DNA from: an uncultured Sutterella sp.
Lineage (GTDB): Bacteria; Pseudomonadota; Gammaproteobacteria; Burkholderiales; Burkholderiaceae_F
DNA: 62,447 nt
NCBI GenBank assembly: GCA_900538905.1
Contig: UPZS01000005.1
Span: 1-62,447 of the forward strand
Reading direction: 5' to 3'
A program made the translations under genes and the position numbers. Shown here one piece after another: positions 44,001 to 52,188 of the stretch (position 1 is its first letter; every line of letters begins with the position of its first letter). The notes under the pieces are model-generated. The model saw only the letters and a list, made by a program, of their open reading frames with translations. It did no database searches and had not been told where the DNA came from.

Positions 44001-44354
44001 ATGAAGCACCACACCTTTCTCTCTGCTTGTGCAGCAGCACTTTGCGCCGCGCTTCTTGTTGCCGGCAACGCATCGGCCGCTGATGCTATGCCGCTCAAAG
44101 GCGCACACAAGGCAATGAAGCTTCCCTGCGAAGCTTGCCATGGGAATATCAAGCCGCGTGAAGTGCCGGAAGAATCGGCTTGCATGACTTGCCATCAGAG
44201 TCGAGAAGCCGTGAAGGCAAAAACGGCAAAATTAAAACCCAATCCGCACTTTGGACACGACGAAACGGTCGAATGCACGGCTTGCCACAAAGAACATCAG
44301 CAAAGCGTTTTGATTTGCGATGAATGTCATCAGTGGGGATATAAAACACCGTAA
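44001..44354 (+). CDS. Periplasmic tetrahaem cytochrome c
   Basis: The 117-aa precursor has a Sec signal (cleaved after about residue 27, ASA-AD) and four CXXCH haem sites: CEACH (43-47), CMTCH (61-65), CTACH (92-96) and CDECH (106-110). The order and spacing resemble the N-terminal tetrahaem domain of flavocytochrome c3, for example the one fused in the gene at 59562. It would pass electrons from a quinol dehydrogenase to the flavoprotein at 42391, and perhaps to that at 40774. Confidence 0.93.
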   Translation: MKHHTFLSACAAALCAALLVAGNASAADAMPLKGAHKAMKLPCEACHGNIKPREVPEESACMTCHQSREAVKAKTAKLKPNPHFGHDETVECTACHKEHQQSVLICDECHQWGYKTP

Positions 44355-44366
44355 CTGATGAATTTA

Positions 44367-44417
44367 CGTTCGGGACTTCGGCTTTTCTAGTTTCTCCTTC
44401 GCCAGAAGTCCTGAACG
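44367..44417. terminator. Hairpin between cytochrome and proA (convergent)
   Basis: CGTTCGGGACTTC (44367-44379) pairs with GAAGTCCTGAACG (44405-44417) over 13 bp with one G-U pair. The T-run is poor, but the position between convergent genes fits a bidirectional terminator. Confidence 0.5.
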
Positions 44418-44451
44418 TTCAACGCTGGTCCGGTCTGGTGTAGGGAGTGCT

Positions 44452-45726
44452 TTATCGCCGTCCCTCACCATTTCCCATCACCACATACTTCAAGCTCGTC
44501 AGTCCCTCAAGCCCGACCGGTCCGCGGGCATGCAATTTTCCCGTGCTGATGCCGATTTCTGCGCCTAAGCCGTATTCGAATCCGTCGGCAAACCGCGTTG
44601 AACAGTTCACCATGACGCTTCCGGAGTCCACTTCACGCAGGAAGCGCTGAGAAGCCTGAAGGTTGTTGGTAATGATGGCATCCGTATGCTTGGACGAATG
44701 TTCTTCAATGAAAGCAATGGCTTCGTCGAGACTTTCAACAACCGCAATCGAAATGATCGGCGCGTTATGTTCGGTATCCCAATCCGACGGATCGGCATCA
44801 ATGCAAGGAAGCCCTGCCGCTTCTAAAACGGCCTTTGATTGTGAGTCGCACCGCATCTCTACGTTTTTTTCTGCAAAGATTTTCCCGATACGAGGCAGAA
44901 ATGCGTCAGCAACGGCTTCATGCACCAGAAGCGTTTCTGTGGCGTTGCAGGGCGAATAGCGTTGTGTCTTAGCGTTGTCGGTGACGGAAACAGCCATGTC
45001 GATGTCGGCATCCTTGTCGACGTAGGTATGGCATATGCCGTCGAGGTGGTGAATCATGGGTACGGTTGCTTCAGCCGCCAGACGCGAAATCAGTCCTTTG
45101 CCGCCGCGCGGAATGATTACGTCAATGTATTTGTTGGCCCGAATCATTTCGCCCACAAAATCGCGATCAGTAGTGGGAGCGATCTGCACGGCTTCAGTCG
45201 GTAAACCGGTTTCAGTCAGAGCTTGTTGCACCAGTTCACCCAGAATACGATTTGTTTCAAACGCTTCCGAGCCGCCGCGCAAAATGCAAGCATTGCCGGA
45301 CTTGATGGCAAGACAAGCTGCATCCACCGTCACGTTGGGTCGAGATTCGTAAATGATGCCGAGAACGCCCAGCGGCACACGCATTCGTCCGACTTGAATG
45401 CCCGAGGGACGGCGGCGCATTTCGGAAATTTCGCCCACAGGATCGGGAAGAGCGGCCGTTTGTCGGGCACCTTCGGCCATTAGCTGAAGGACTTTTTCCG
45501 TTACGCGCAGACGATCGACGAAAGATTCCTTCAAGCCGTTTTCAAGGGCTTTGGCGAGATCCTGCTTGTTGGCTTCAAAAATCTCCCGTCCTTTCGCCTC
45601 AAGAAGATCAGCCAGGCACAGCAAAGCCTTGTTTTTTTCGGCTGTTGAGGCTGCAGCCATTCGGCGCGAAGCGGCACGGGCCTTTTGCCCGGCTTCAAGC
45701 ATCAATTGTGAAACGGAAATCGTCAT
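44452..45726 (-). CDS. proA: Glutamate-5-semialdehyde dehydrogenase
   Basis: ProA reduces gamma-glutamyl phosphate to glutamate-5-semialdehyde in proline synthesis. From the ATG at 45726 it has 424 aa. An earlier TTG adds four residues without support. The catalytic Cys lies in YSPCNATETLLV (about residue 257), and the family motifs MIHHLDGICHTYVD and GLEGLTSLKYV are present. holA and lptE lie upstream on the same strand, a common betaproteobacterial order. Confidence 0.96.
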   Translation of the reverse strand: MTISVSQLMLEAGQKARAASRRMAAASTAEKNKALLCLADLLEAKGREIFEANKQDLAKALENGLKESFVDRLRVTEKVLQLMAEGARQTAALPDPVGEISEMRRRPSGIQVGRMRVPLGVLGIIYESRPNVTVDAACLAIKSGNACILRGGSEAFETNRILGELVQQALTETGLPTEAVQIAPTTDRDFVGEMIRANKYIDVIIPRGGKGLISRLAAEATVPMIHHLDGICHTYVDKDADIDMAVSVTDNAKTQRYSPCNATETLLVHEAVADAFLPRIGKIFAEKNVEMRCDSQSKAVLEAAGLPCIDADPSDWDTEHNAPIISIAVVESLDEAIAFIEEHSSKHTDAIITNNLQASQRFLREVDSGSVMVNCSTRFADGFEYGLGAEIGISTGKLHARGPVGLEGLTSLKYVVMGNGEGRR

Positions 45727-45829
45727 GTCTAAACCCAAGAAAGAACGCGAAATGTGTTCTTGGATTGTAGCGAGTCAGGACTTGAGGAAGGCGGGAGTAA
45801 TCAACGAATGTGCGGTGGGCAGAAAGCGG

Positions 45830-46840
45830 TCAGGAAGCAACAAAGGCGGCAAGAGCTGCAATCTCAATCCAAGGATCGGTGTCTCGGTTCGGAACCGTCA
45901 GTCCCTTGCTGATTTTGTCGATGTCGGCGCACAGCAACAAGGCGCTTGAGAGCTTGCGGGTGTTGAGACGTCCCGCTGCACGCGTGACGCGAGCGGAGCG
46001 ATCGCCCCAGACGCCTGCCTGACGAAGTGCGGAATTGCGATCCGAGCCGTTGTCAATTGCGGCACGGAACTTAAGGGTCATGCGAAGCTCTTCGGTGATC
46101 ATCCACATGAAAGAAGGGATGGACTCACCGGCGGCGTTGAGATTTTCAACGATGCGAAGCGATTTGGGGGCATCTCCCGCAAACATCGCTTCCAGCAGAT
46201 TTTCCACATCAAATCGCGCCACATCTCGTACGGAATCCGTGACGGCTTCTTCGGAAATAACCGAACCTTCAGGAAAGAGATAGGCAAGCTTCAGAACTTC
46301 CTGTGCGGCAGCCAGAAGATTGCCTTCGCAGCGATCCGACAAGATTTTTAAAGCACCGGGCTCCGCCTTGAGGTTATTCTTGGCCAGGCGCGCCGCAAAC
46401 CAGGAGGGGAGTTCCCGGGCCGAGACGCTGTTGCATTCAACAACTTCGGCGTTGGCGGTAAGCGACTTGTACCAGGCCGCTTTTTTTAGGCTCCAGTCGT
46501 AAGGAATGGTGACGATGAGAGTGACGCCGTCCAACGGCATCGCGGCGATGTCGGTGAGCGCCTGCGTTCCCTTGACGCCGGGACGAGGACTCGCCAAGCG
46601 CAGTTCGACGATCTTTTTGTCGCCGAAAAGGCTCATCGCCGTACAACTTTCGGGAAGTTTGGACCAATCCCAGAGGGCGGAGGCATTGAGCACTTCGCGT
46701 TCTGTGGCGCCTTCTTCACGAGCCTTGGAGCGCAGAAGATCGGCCGCTTCCAGCATCAGAAGCGGCTCTTCGCCCGTGATCACCCACAGAGGTGCCAGAG
46801 GGGTTCGCGCGAGATAAGACTCCAAGTCGGAAAAGCGCAT
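45830..46840 (-). CDS. holA: DNA polymerase III delta subunit
   Basis: HolA opens the beta clamp within the clamp loader. The 336-aa protein has the delta-subunit start (VITGEEPLLMLEAADLLR, about residues 18-35) and the three-domain length of the family. A longer frame extends upstream, but the ATG at 46840 (MRFSDLESYL) lies just after the lptE stop and matches the usual start. It forms a unit with lptE. Confidence 0.92.
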   Translation of the reverse strand: MRFSDLESYLARTPLAPLWVITGEEPLLMLEAADLLRSKAREEGATEREVLNASALWDWSKLPESCTAMSLFGDKKIVELRLASPRPGVKGTQALTDIAAMPLDGVTLIVTIPYDWSLKKAAWYKSLTANAEVVECNSVSARELPSWFAARLAKNNLKAEPGALKILSDRCEGNLLAAAQEVLKLAYLFPEGSVISEEAVTDSVRDVARFDVENLLEAMFAGDAPKSLRIVENLNAAGESIPSFMWMITEELRMTLKFRAAIDNGSDRNSALRQAGVWGDRSARVTRAAGRLNTRKLSSALLLCADIDKISKGLTVPNRDTDPWIEIAALAAFVAS

Positions 46841-46868
46841 CGGAATCGGTAGTTCGTTAGAAAAAAAG

Positions 46869-47393
46869 TTAGCGAGTGGTGAGGTCTTCGGGCTGCTTGG
46901 GCGGCTGTGCCTTTTCGATGCGGCGCACCATCTGCACAACGATGTCCGAGAGCATCTCGTTGATCACCAGCGCTTCCTCGGTATCGCGCGTAAGGTAGTC
47001 CTCCTCGTTGTAGGAGATTTCACGCACGGCCGGGATCACGGTGTCGGGCAGGTACAGTGCGCCGTCGGGAGCGGCCAGACGGAAACTCACTTCGAGTTTC
47101 AATTCGTACTCGCGCGCGTCACCGTACGCGTTGTAGGCCACTACGTTGCGGGAACGGCGTTCACCGAGAATGTAGAGAATGGCCTGTGCTTCCGAAGGCG
47201 AATTCACCAGTCGGACGTCGGAACCCGCCTTGAGCTGGCGTGAAAGCTGAGAGCCCAGCGGGGTGTTGAGGTTATAGCTGATGTAAAGCGTCTCAAACGG
47301 AAGCGTGAAGCGGCCGCGCAGACGAAAGCCGCAGCCCGTCATGGCGAGCGCTGCGGCAGCGATCAGCGTACGGCGACTGGTGGTTCGAAACAT
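46869..47393 (-). CDS. lptE: LPS-assembly lipoprotein LptE
   Basis: LptE is the outer-membrane lipoprotein that plugs LptD and helps insert LPS. The 174-aa protein has a lipobox (AMTGC, Cys about residue 21) followed by GFRLRGRFTLPFETLYIS, typical of LptE. I chose the ATG at 47393 as the start of the signal peptide. It lies 28 bp before holA, the conserved neighbour in proteobacteria. leuS, often upstream, is not here. Confidence 0.92.
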   Translation of the reverse strand: MFRTTSRRTLIAAAALAMTGCGFRLRGRFTLPFETLYISYNLNTPLGSQLSRQLKAGSDVRLVNSPSEAQAILYILGERRSRNVVAYNAYGDAREYELKLEVSFRLAAPDGALYLPDTVIPAVREISYNEEDYLTRDTEEALVINEMLSDIVVQMVRRIEKAQPPKQPEDLTTR

Positions 47394-47415
47394 AGAAGTA
47401 CCGGAAATGTTGGAA

Positions 47416-47449
47416 AAACCGAAGGCGGGCTTTGATGGCGATGCCCGCC
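47416..47449 (-). terminator. Terminator after hslO
   Basis: On the minus strand GGCGGGC (47443-47449) pairs with GCCCGCC (47424-47430), then TTCGGTTTTT. It separates hslO from lptE. Confidence 0.6.
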
Positions 47450-47499
47450 TGCAAGCAGAGCCCAATTATAAGGAGCCTCCCGTTGCTCCGAGTCAAAAA

Positions 47500-48444
47500 T
47501 CAGGCCGAGCCTTTGCTCGTGGTCGAGATGTCGGCTGCCGTTTGTTTAACCGGATGACCGCTGAAGATCGCGTCAATGTCTTTGGCGTCGAACAGATAGA
47601 GCGACCCGCAGAATTCACAGCGCACCTTGAGCGTCCCCTGTTCGGCGATGATTTCGCGCGCTTCCTTTTCGCCGAACGAGCGGATCATTTGCGTGATGTT
47701 TTCTCGCGAGCAACGGCAGGAGAAGGTGGGCGTGAGCTCATCGAGCACGTTGGGATTGAGTTCCCAGAAAAGACGTCGGCACAATTCCATCGGTTCGATT
47801 TCGAGAAGTTCCGAGGGCGTGACGGTCTGCGCGAAAGTCTGCACTTCACGGAAGCCTTCTTCCACGGTATCTTCGGTCGTGCCTTCGGCCGCTTTGCCTC
47901 CGTGTGCGGGCAGGCGCTGCATGATGAGACCGCCCGCAGCATTTTCGTCGGCCGACAGCCACATACGCGTGGGCAGTTGCTCGGACATCGTCATGAAGCC
48001 TTCGAGTATTTCTGCGACGGTGTTGCCGGTCAGAGGCACCACACCCTGGTACGGATCTTCGTTGGGGCGGCGATCGGCAAGGTCGAGAATCGCCGCACAG
48101 CGGCCTTGGCCATTGGCGTTGACCATGTCTTTGAAGGTGGCGTTGGGGGCCACTTCCATGCCGGCGCGCATCTGCACGGTGGCGCGGATTTTTAGGCCGG
48201 AACGCACTTCAACGAGAGCAAGCTTTACGGGGCCGTCGCCCACAATCTGCAGCACCAGTGCGCCTTCAAATTTCAGACCCGAAGCCATCAGGGCTGCGGC
48301 AGCGGCTAGTTCGCCAAGCATGCGCAACACGGGAGCAGGTGCTTCTAGCGAAGCTTTCATCTGCTGCCAGCTGTCCGTCAGGCGAATGCTTTGCACATGG
48401 CAATTCTGATTGGGGAAAAGGAGCTTAACGAGAGAATCAGCCAT
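47500..48444 (-). CDS. hslO: Redox-regulated chaperone Hsp33
   Basis: Hsp33 is a holdase chaperone switched on by oxidative unfolding and zinc loss. From the ATG at 48444 it has 314 aa. The zinc cysteines are present as CRC (SCRCSREN) and, about 30 residues later, CEFC (VRCEFCGSLY). The longer upstream frame lacks a ribosome-binding site and similarity. Confidence 0.95.
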   Translation of the reverse strand: MADSLVKLLFPNQNCHVQSIRLTDSWQQMKASLEAPAPVLRMLGELAAAAALMASGLKFEGALVLQIVGDGPVKLALVEVRSGLKIRATVQMRAGMEVAPNATFKDMVNANGQGRCAAILDLADRRPNEDPYQGVVPLTGNTVAEILEGFMTMSEQLPTRMWLSADENAAGGLIMQRLPAHGGKAAEGTTEDTVEEGFREVQTFAQTVTPSELLEIEPMELCRRLFWELNPNVLDELTPTFSCRCSRENITQMIRSFGEKEAREIIAEQGTLKVRCEFCGSLYLFDAKDIDAIFSGHPVKQTAADISTTSKGSA

Positions 48445-48588
48445 AAATTTCCAAGGATTCGTTGTTGAGCGATGATGCGCAACAGCGGTGTAAAAAACGG
48501 TTTGGGATGACTGTATAGAAAACACAGTCGCGCACCCCATAAATGAGGGCAAAAACGAGAGATTTCAAGCCTTTGGCCGACAAAATCT

Positions 48589-49113
48589 TCAGTCGATGCG
48601 TCGCAGGCCAGATTCAAAGCGCCGAGCTTCTTCGACGTAATGCGCCGTGTTGCGGTGCATTGTGAGGATTTCCTCTTCGGTGAGGTTGCGCACGAAACGG
48701 GCGGGAGTGCCCACGACGAGTGTGCCGGGCGCAACGGTTTTGCCTTCGGCGACGAGACTGCCCGCGCCGACAATGGCGTTTTCACCGATGACGGCGCCAT
48801 TGAGCACAATCGCACCCATGCCGATCAGAGCACCGCTTTTGACGGTGCAGCCATGCAAAACGGCGGCGTGTCCGACGGTGACGTTGTCTTCAACGACGCA
48901 GGGAAAACCTTTTTCCGTATGAATGACCGCATTGTCTTGTACGTTGCTGCCGACTCCCACGGTGATGGACTCCAAGTCTCCGCGCAATACGGCCCCCGGC
49001 CAGATACTGCTGTCGTCTTTGAGTTCCACACGACCGATCACTTGAGAGGATTCTGCGGTCCAGGCGGAAAAAGATATCCGAGGGACGTGGTTTTCGAAGG
49101 AGAATCGAGCCAT
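48589..49113 (-). CDS. Gamma-class carbonic anhydrase family protein
   Basis: The 174-aa protein has a left-handed beta-helix made of hexapeptide repeats (for example SIWPGAVLRGD). The three metal histidines of the gamma-carbonic anhydrase/PaaY/YrdA group are in place, in AVIHTEKG and VGHAAVLHGC. Many members are active with Fe or Zn; some have unknown roles. I start at the ATG at 49113. It is divergent from the PHP gene. Confidence 0.88.
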   Translation of the reverse strand: MARFSFENHVPRISFSAWTAESSQVIGRVELKDDSSIWPGAVLRGDLESITVGVGSNVQDNAVIHTEKGFPCVVEDNVTVGHAAVLHGCTVKSGALIGMGAIVLNGAVIGENAIVGAGSLVAEGKTVAPGTLVVGTPARFVRNLTEEEILTMHRNTAHYVEEARRFESGLRRID

Positions 49114-49229
49114 AATCGTACGACTGCTAAAAGTCAGAAAGTTGCTTGGGTTTGGGATTGTACCGACACCTGAGAACGTTCGATGCGGCAACACATTTTG
49201 CAAACACAACGAAGCAAGAAGGAGTCTCG

Positions 49230-50078
49230 GTGGGAACGCTCGATTTGCACATGCACTCAACAGCCAGCGACGGCAGCTTGGCGCCGGACGCACTGGTACG
49301 GTTTGCGCGCGAGTGCGGCGTTCGCACGATGGCTCTGACCGATCACGACACGGTGGCCGGTGTTGATCTTGCGCAGCGTACCGCGCAGCTTGAGGGCCTT
49401 ACTTTTGTCACCGGAATTGAAATCTCGACGATTTACGCCGGCAAAAACATTCATGTTGTGGGGCTTGGCATCAATCCGCACGACGAAGAGTTGCTCGCTG
49501 TCACAACGACGATGTGTTCTGAGCGAGATCGCCGTGCCGTTTTGATGGCAGAACGCTTTGCAGAACTCGGTATTGAGGGGATGTTCGAAGAGGCCATGAC
49601 TTTTTCGGCCCGCGAAAGCAATCTCTCGCGTCTGCACTTTGCCAAGGCGCTCATGAAGCGCGGCATCGTCAAGAATCAGCAGGAAGCCTTCGACAAATAC
49701 CTCGGCGAAGGAAAGCTCGCATATGTGGCCGCTCCGTGGGGATCGGTGGCCGACGCCGTCGAGCTCATTCACAAGGCACGCGGCATTGCGGTACTGGCAC
49801 ATCCTGGTCGTTATCGCTTCTCGGCGGAATGGCAGCTTGACGCCCTAGTCGAAGGTTTTGCCGAATGCGGCGGTGATGGCATTGAGGTCGTGAGTGGCTC
49901 GCAAAGTCCGTCGTTTACCGAGAAGGCGCTTCAGTTTGCCCGTTTTTACGGATTGGCCATCAGTACCGGCAGTGATTTTCACAGTGAAGCGGGGACTCGG
50001 CCGGTTCCCGGAGCGCAGGGCGAACTGCCTTCAGGACTGCCGACCGTGATGAAGGTGCTGGGTTTGGAGTCGGTCTGA
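49230..50078 (+). CDS. rnm: PHP-domain phosphoesterase (RNase AM/TrpH family)
   Basis: This metal-dependent phosphoesterase resembles E. coli RNase AM (YciV, formerly TrpH), which trims the 5' ends of rRNA and splits 3',5'-nucleoside bisphosphates. The 282-aa protein has PHP motifs DLHMHSTASDG (residues 5-15), LTDHDTVAG, TGIEIS, HPGRY and SDFH. The start is GTG at 49230, with AGAAGGAG 6 bp upstream. The longer TTG frame has no such site. Confidence 0.88.
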   Translation: MGTLDLHMHSTASDGSLAPDALVRFARECGVRTMALTDHDTVAGVDLAQRTAQLEGLTFVTGIEISTIYAGKNIHVVGLGINPHDEELLAVTTTMCSERDRRAVLMAERFAELGIEGMFEEAMTFSARESNLSRLHFAKALMKRGIVKNQQEAFDKYLGEGKLAYVAAPWGSVADAVELIHKARGIAVLAHPGRYRFSAEWQLDALVEGFAECGGDGIEVVSGSQSPSFTEKALQFARFYGLAISTGSDFHSEAGTRPVPGAQGELPSGLPTVMKVLGLESV

Positions 50079-50109
50079 GTTGCTCCAAAGTTCTTTGCTT
50101 GTCGGATTT

Positions 50110-50150
50110 TTCTTCTAATCTTCTACGCAAAATAGAAGAATATAGAAGAA
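50110..50150. repeat. AT-rich hairpin built of TCTTC units
   Basis: An arm at 50110-50125 (TTCTTCTAATCTTCTA) pairs almost fully with 50133-50150 around a short loop. Each arm is itself a repeat of TTCTTCTA-like units. It lies between the convergent rnm and ltaE genes and may act as a terminator, though no T-run follows on the plus strand. Confidence 0.5.
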
Positions 50151-50182
50151 AAGCGGAAGGCAACCGTTCTCGATCGCCTTCC
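50146..50182 (-). terminator. Terminator of ltaE
   Basis: On the minus strand GGAAGGC (50176-50182) pairs with GCCTTCC (50155-50161), followed by GCTTTTCTTC. A second perfect inverted repeat (GCCTAGGAA/TTCCTAGGC) overlaps the ltaE stop just before it. Confidence 0.65.
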
Positions 50183-50205
50183 GTCAGAATAGGCCTAGGA
50201 ATTTC

Positions 50206-51261
50206 CTAGGCATTTGCTTCCGAAGCCATTACGCCAAGCGCATCAAGCAGCGCCTGCAAGGCTTCAGCCGTCGTTGACCACGCCGTGCAGAAGCGTGCGA
50301 TTGTACGGCCGTCGCTGTGTTTGCCGCAGTCTTCCCAGATGAATTTCCCTTTGAGATGCTCAATTGCTGCATCGGTCAGCAGCACGAACTGCTGATTGGT
50401 GGGCGAGTCGATGTAGAGCTCAATGCCCGCACGCACAAATGCAGTCTTGAGCATCATGGCCTGCTCAATAGCTCGCTTGCCGATCTTCCCGTAAAGATCA
50501 TCGGTAAAAAAAGTCGAGAAACTCAATCCCGCAAGACGACCTTTGGATAGAAGCGCTCCGCGCTGGCGCTGAGCCGAGAGGAAGTCGCGCGCAAGCTTCT
50601 GATCCGTGATAACCAAGGCTTCGCAGCCCAGCGCACCGCACTTGGTGCCGCCGATGCAGAAGGCGTCGGTGAGACGTGCGTAGTCTTCAAGTTTGATGTC
50701 GCCTGCAGCAAGCGCATAGGCAAGACGCGCGCCGTCGACATAAAGAAAGAGGCCTTCTTCGCGGCAGACCTTGGAGAGTTCCTTGAGTTCGGCAAGGCTA
50801 TAAAGCGTACCGAGTTCTGTCGGGTTGGAAATGTAGACGAGCCCGGGTTCCACGTAAAAGATGCGTTCGGCGTTGGTGCGGTAGGAAACAAGCGCCTTCC
50901 GGACAGCTTCGGCCGTCAGCTTGCCGTCGACAGCATCAATTTCAAGCACCTTGTGGCCGGTGGCTTCGATGGCTCCCGTTTCGTGTGCGGCAATGTGGCC
51001 GCTCGGTGCCGCCAGAACACCCTGCCAGGGCCGCAGAACGGCAGAAATCAGGGAGAGGTTACAAATCGTACCGCCCGCAAAGAAGAATACGCCGGCGTCA
51101 GGACACTTGCAGGCTTCGCGGATTTTCGCTTCAGCTTCCTTGCAGAACATGTCTTCGCAGTAGCCGGGCACTTCGGTGAGATTGTGGCGAAGCAAAGCGT
51201 CCATGATCTGCGGCGTGCAACCGGCGATGTAGTCGCATTGAAATTGATAGGGAGTAGCCAT
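50206..51261 (-). CDS. ltaE: Low-specificity L-threonine aldolase
   Basis: This PLP enzyme splits threonine and allo-threonine to glycine and acetaldehyde. The 351-aa protein has the PLP lysine in CIGGTKCGALG (about residue 203) and the DGARLAYALAAG segment of the beta-eliminating lyase fold. I start at the ATG at 51261, preceded by a GGAG-like site; the longer frame adds five residues. It follows queF on the same strand. The exact stereospecificity cannot be read from sequence. Confidence 0.9.
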   Translation of the reverse strand: MATPYQFQCDYIAGCTPQIMDALLRHNLTEVPGYCEDMFCKEAEAKIREACKCPDAGVFFFAGGTICNLSLISAVLRPWQGVLAAPSGHIAAHETGAIEATGHKVLEIDAVDGKLTAEAVRKALVSYRTNAERIFYVEPGLVYISNPTELGTLYSLAELKELSKVCREEGLFLYVDGARLAYALAAGDIKLEDYARLTDAFCIGGTKCGALGCEALVITDQKLARDFLSAQRQRGALLSKGRLAGLSFSTFFTDDLYGKIGKRAIEQAMMLKTAFVRAGIELYIDSPTNQQFVLLTDAAIEHLKGKFIWEDCGKHSDGRTIARFCTAWSTTAEALQALLDALGVMASEANA

Positions 51262-51327
51262 GATTTGCAGCCTCAATAAGAGAAATTGCTTTTAATTGTC
51301 GCGATCTTTCGTCAACTGTTCGAAAAT

Positions 51328-52170
51328 CTACTGACGCATCTCTCGAATGATCTCGTCAGGCGTGTCACGCATTGATGACCGGAACGGATTGATGTCAATG
51401 CCGCCGCGTCGGGTAAAGCAGGCGTACACCTCAAGCATTTCCGGCGCAAAGGCTGCGCGCAAGTCGTGAAAGATCTGTTCGACGCACTGCTCGTGGAACC
51501 CGCGGTGGCAGCGGTAAGAAACGAGATATTTCAAGAGGCCGGCCTGATCAATCGCCTTACCTGTGTAGGAAATCAGAATGCTTGCCAGATCGGGTTGTCC
51601 CGTGACCGGGCAGAGAGAGCGGAAAACGGAGGTCGAAAACGTTTCGGTAGCTGTCTCCGAGCGATTTTCATCAAACTTCAGATAGGCCGGCTCGGTTTCG
51701 TACGCGTTCACGATATCGCCTTCAGACAGCGTCAGGGTGTCAAGATTGATGCCCGGCATCGCACGCACGGCACCGGGATAGGCGGTTACATCGTAAAGAC
51801 GCATTTCGACTTGATCCCCCAGAAGGGACGACAGGTCTTCGGCCATGCGGTGAGCCACTTCATCTTTGCCGCTCATCTTGGTCATGGCAAAGGAGCCCGC
51901 GTAGAGCTTCAAAGACTTCGACTCCACAATGGAATGCGTGCTGGCCGGTACCAGAAGTTCACCCACGGCCGTCTGCGGGATGCCCTGTTCATTGAGCCAA
52001 GAGAGTTCATAGAGGCGCCAGATGTCCGTGCCGCGGAAATCATGGTCGCCGATAGCATCGCGCCCGAGTGCGCGCGGAATCGGTTGAAGCAAGTCCGGGT
52101 TGTAGCGATCGCTGTAAACAGTGTCCTTACCAAGCAGCGTGTTCTTGGGTTCGGGCATCAAAACCGACAT
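51328..52170 (-). CDS. queF: NADPH-dependent preQ0 reductase
   Basis: QueF reduces the nitrile of preQ0 to preQ1 in queuosine synthesis. At 280 aa it is the long, E. coli-like (YqcD) form. The catalytic Cys and Asp lie in SLCPVTGQPDLAS, and CHRGFHEQCVEQIF carries the conserved His and Glu. A GAGGA site precedes the ATG. It starts about 18 bp after the arginase-like gene, with which it is probably co-transcribed. queC is at 30435. Confidence 0.95.
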   Translation of the reverse strand: MSVLMPEPKNTLLGKDTVYSDRYNPDLLQPIPRALGRDAIGDHDFRGTDIWRLYELSWLNEQGIPQTAVGELLVPASTHSIVESKSLKLYAGSFAMTKMSGKDEVAHRMAEDLSSLLGDQVEMRLYDVTAYPGAVRAMPGINLDTLTLSEGDIVNAYETEPAYLKFDENRSETATETFSTSVFRSLCPVTGQPDLASILISYTGKAIDQAGLLKYLVSYRCHRGFHEQCVEQIFHDLRAAFAPEMLEVYACFTRRGGIDINPFRSSMRDTPDEIIREMRQ

Positions 52171-52188
52171 GGAAGTCCTCTAAAAAAA

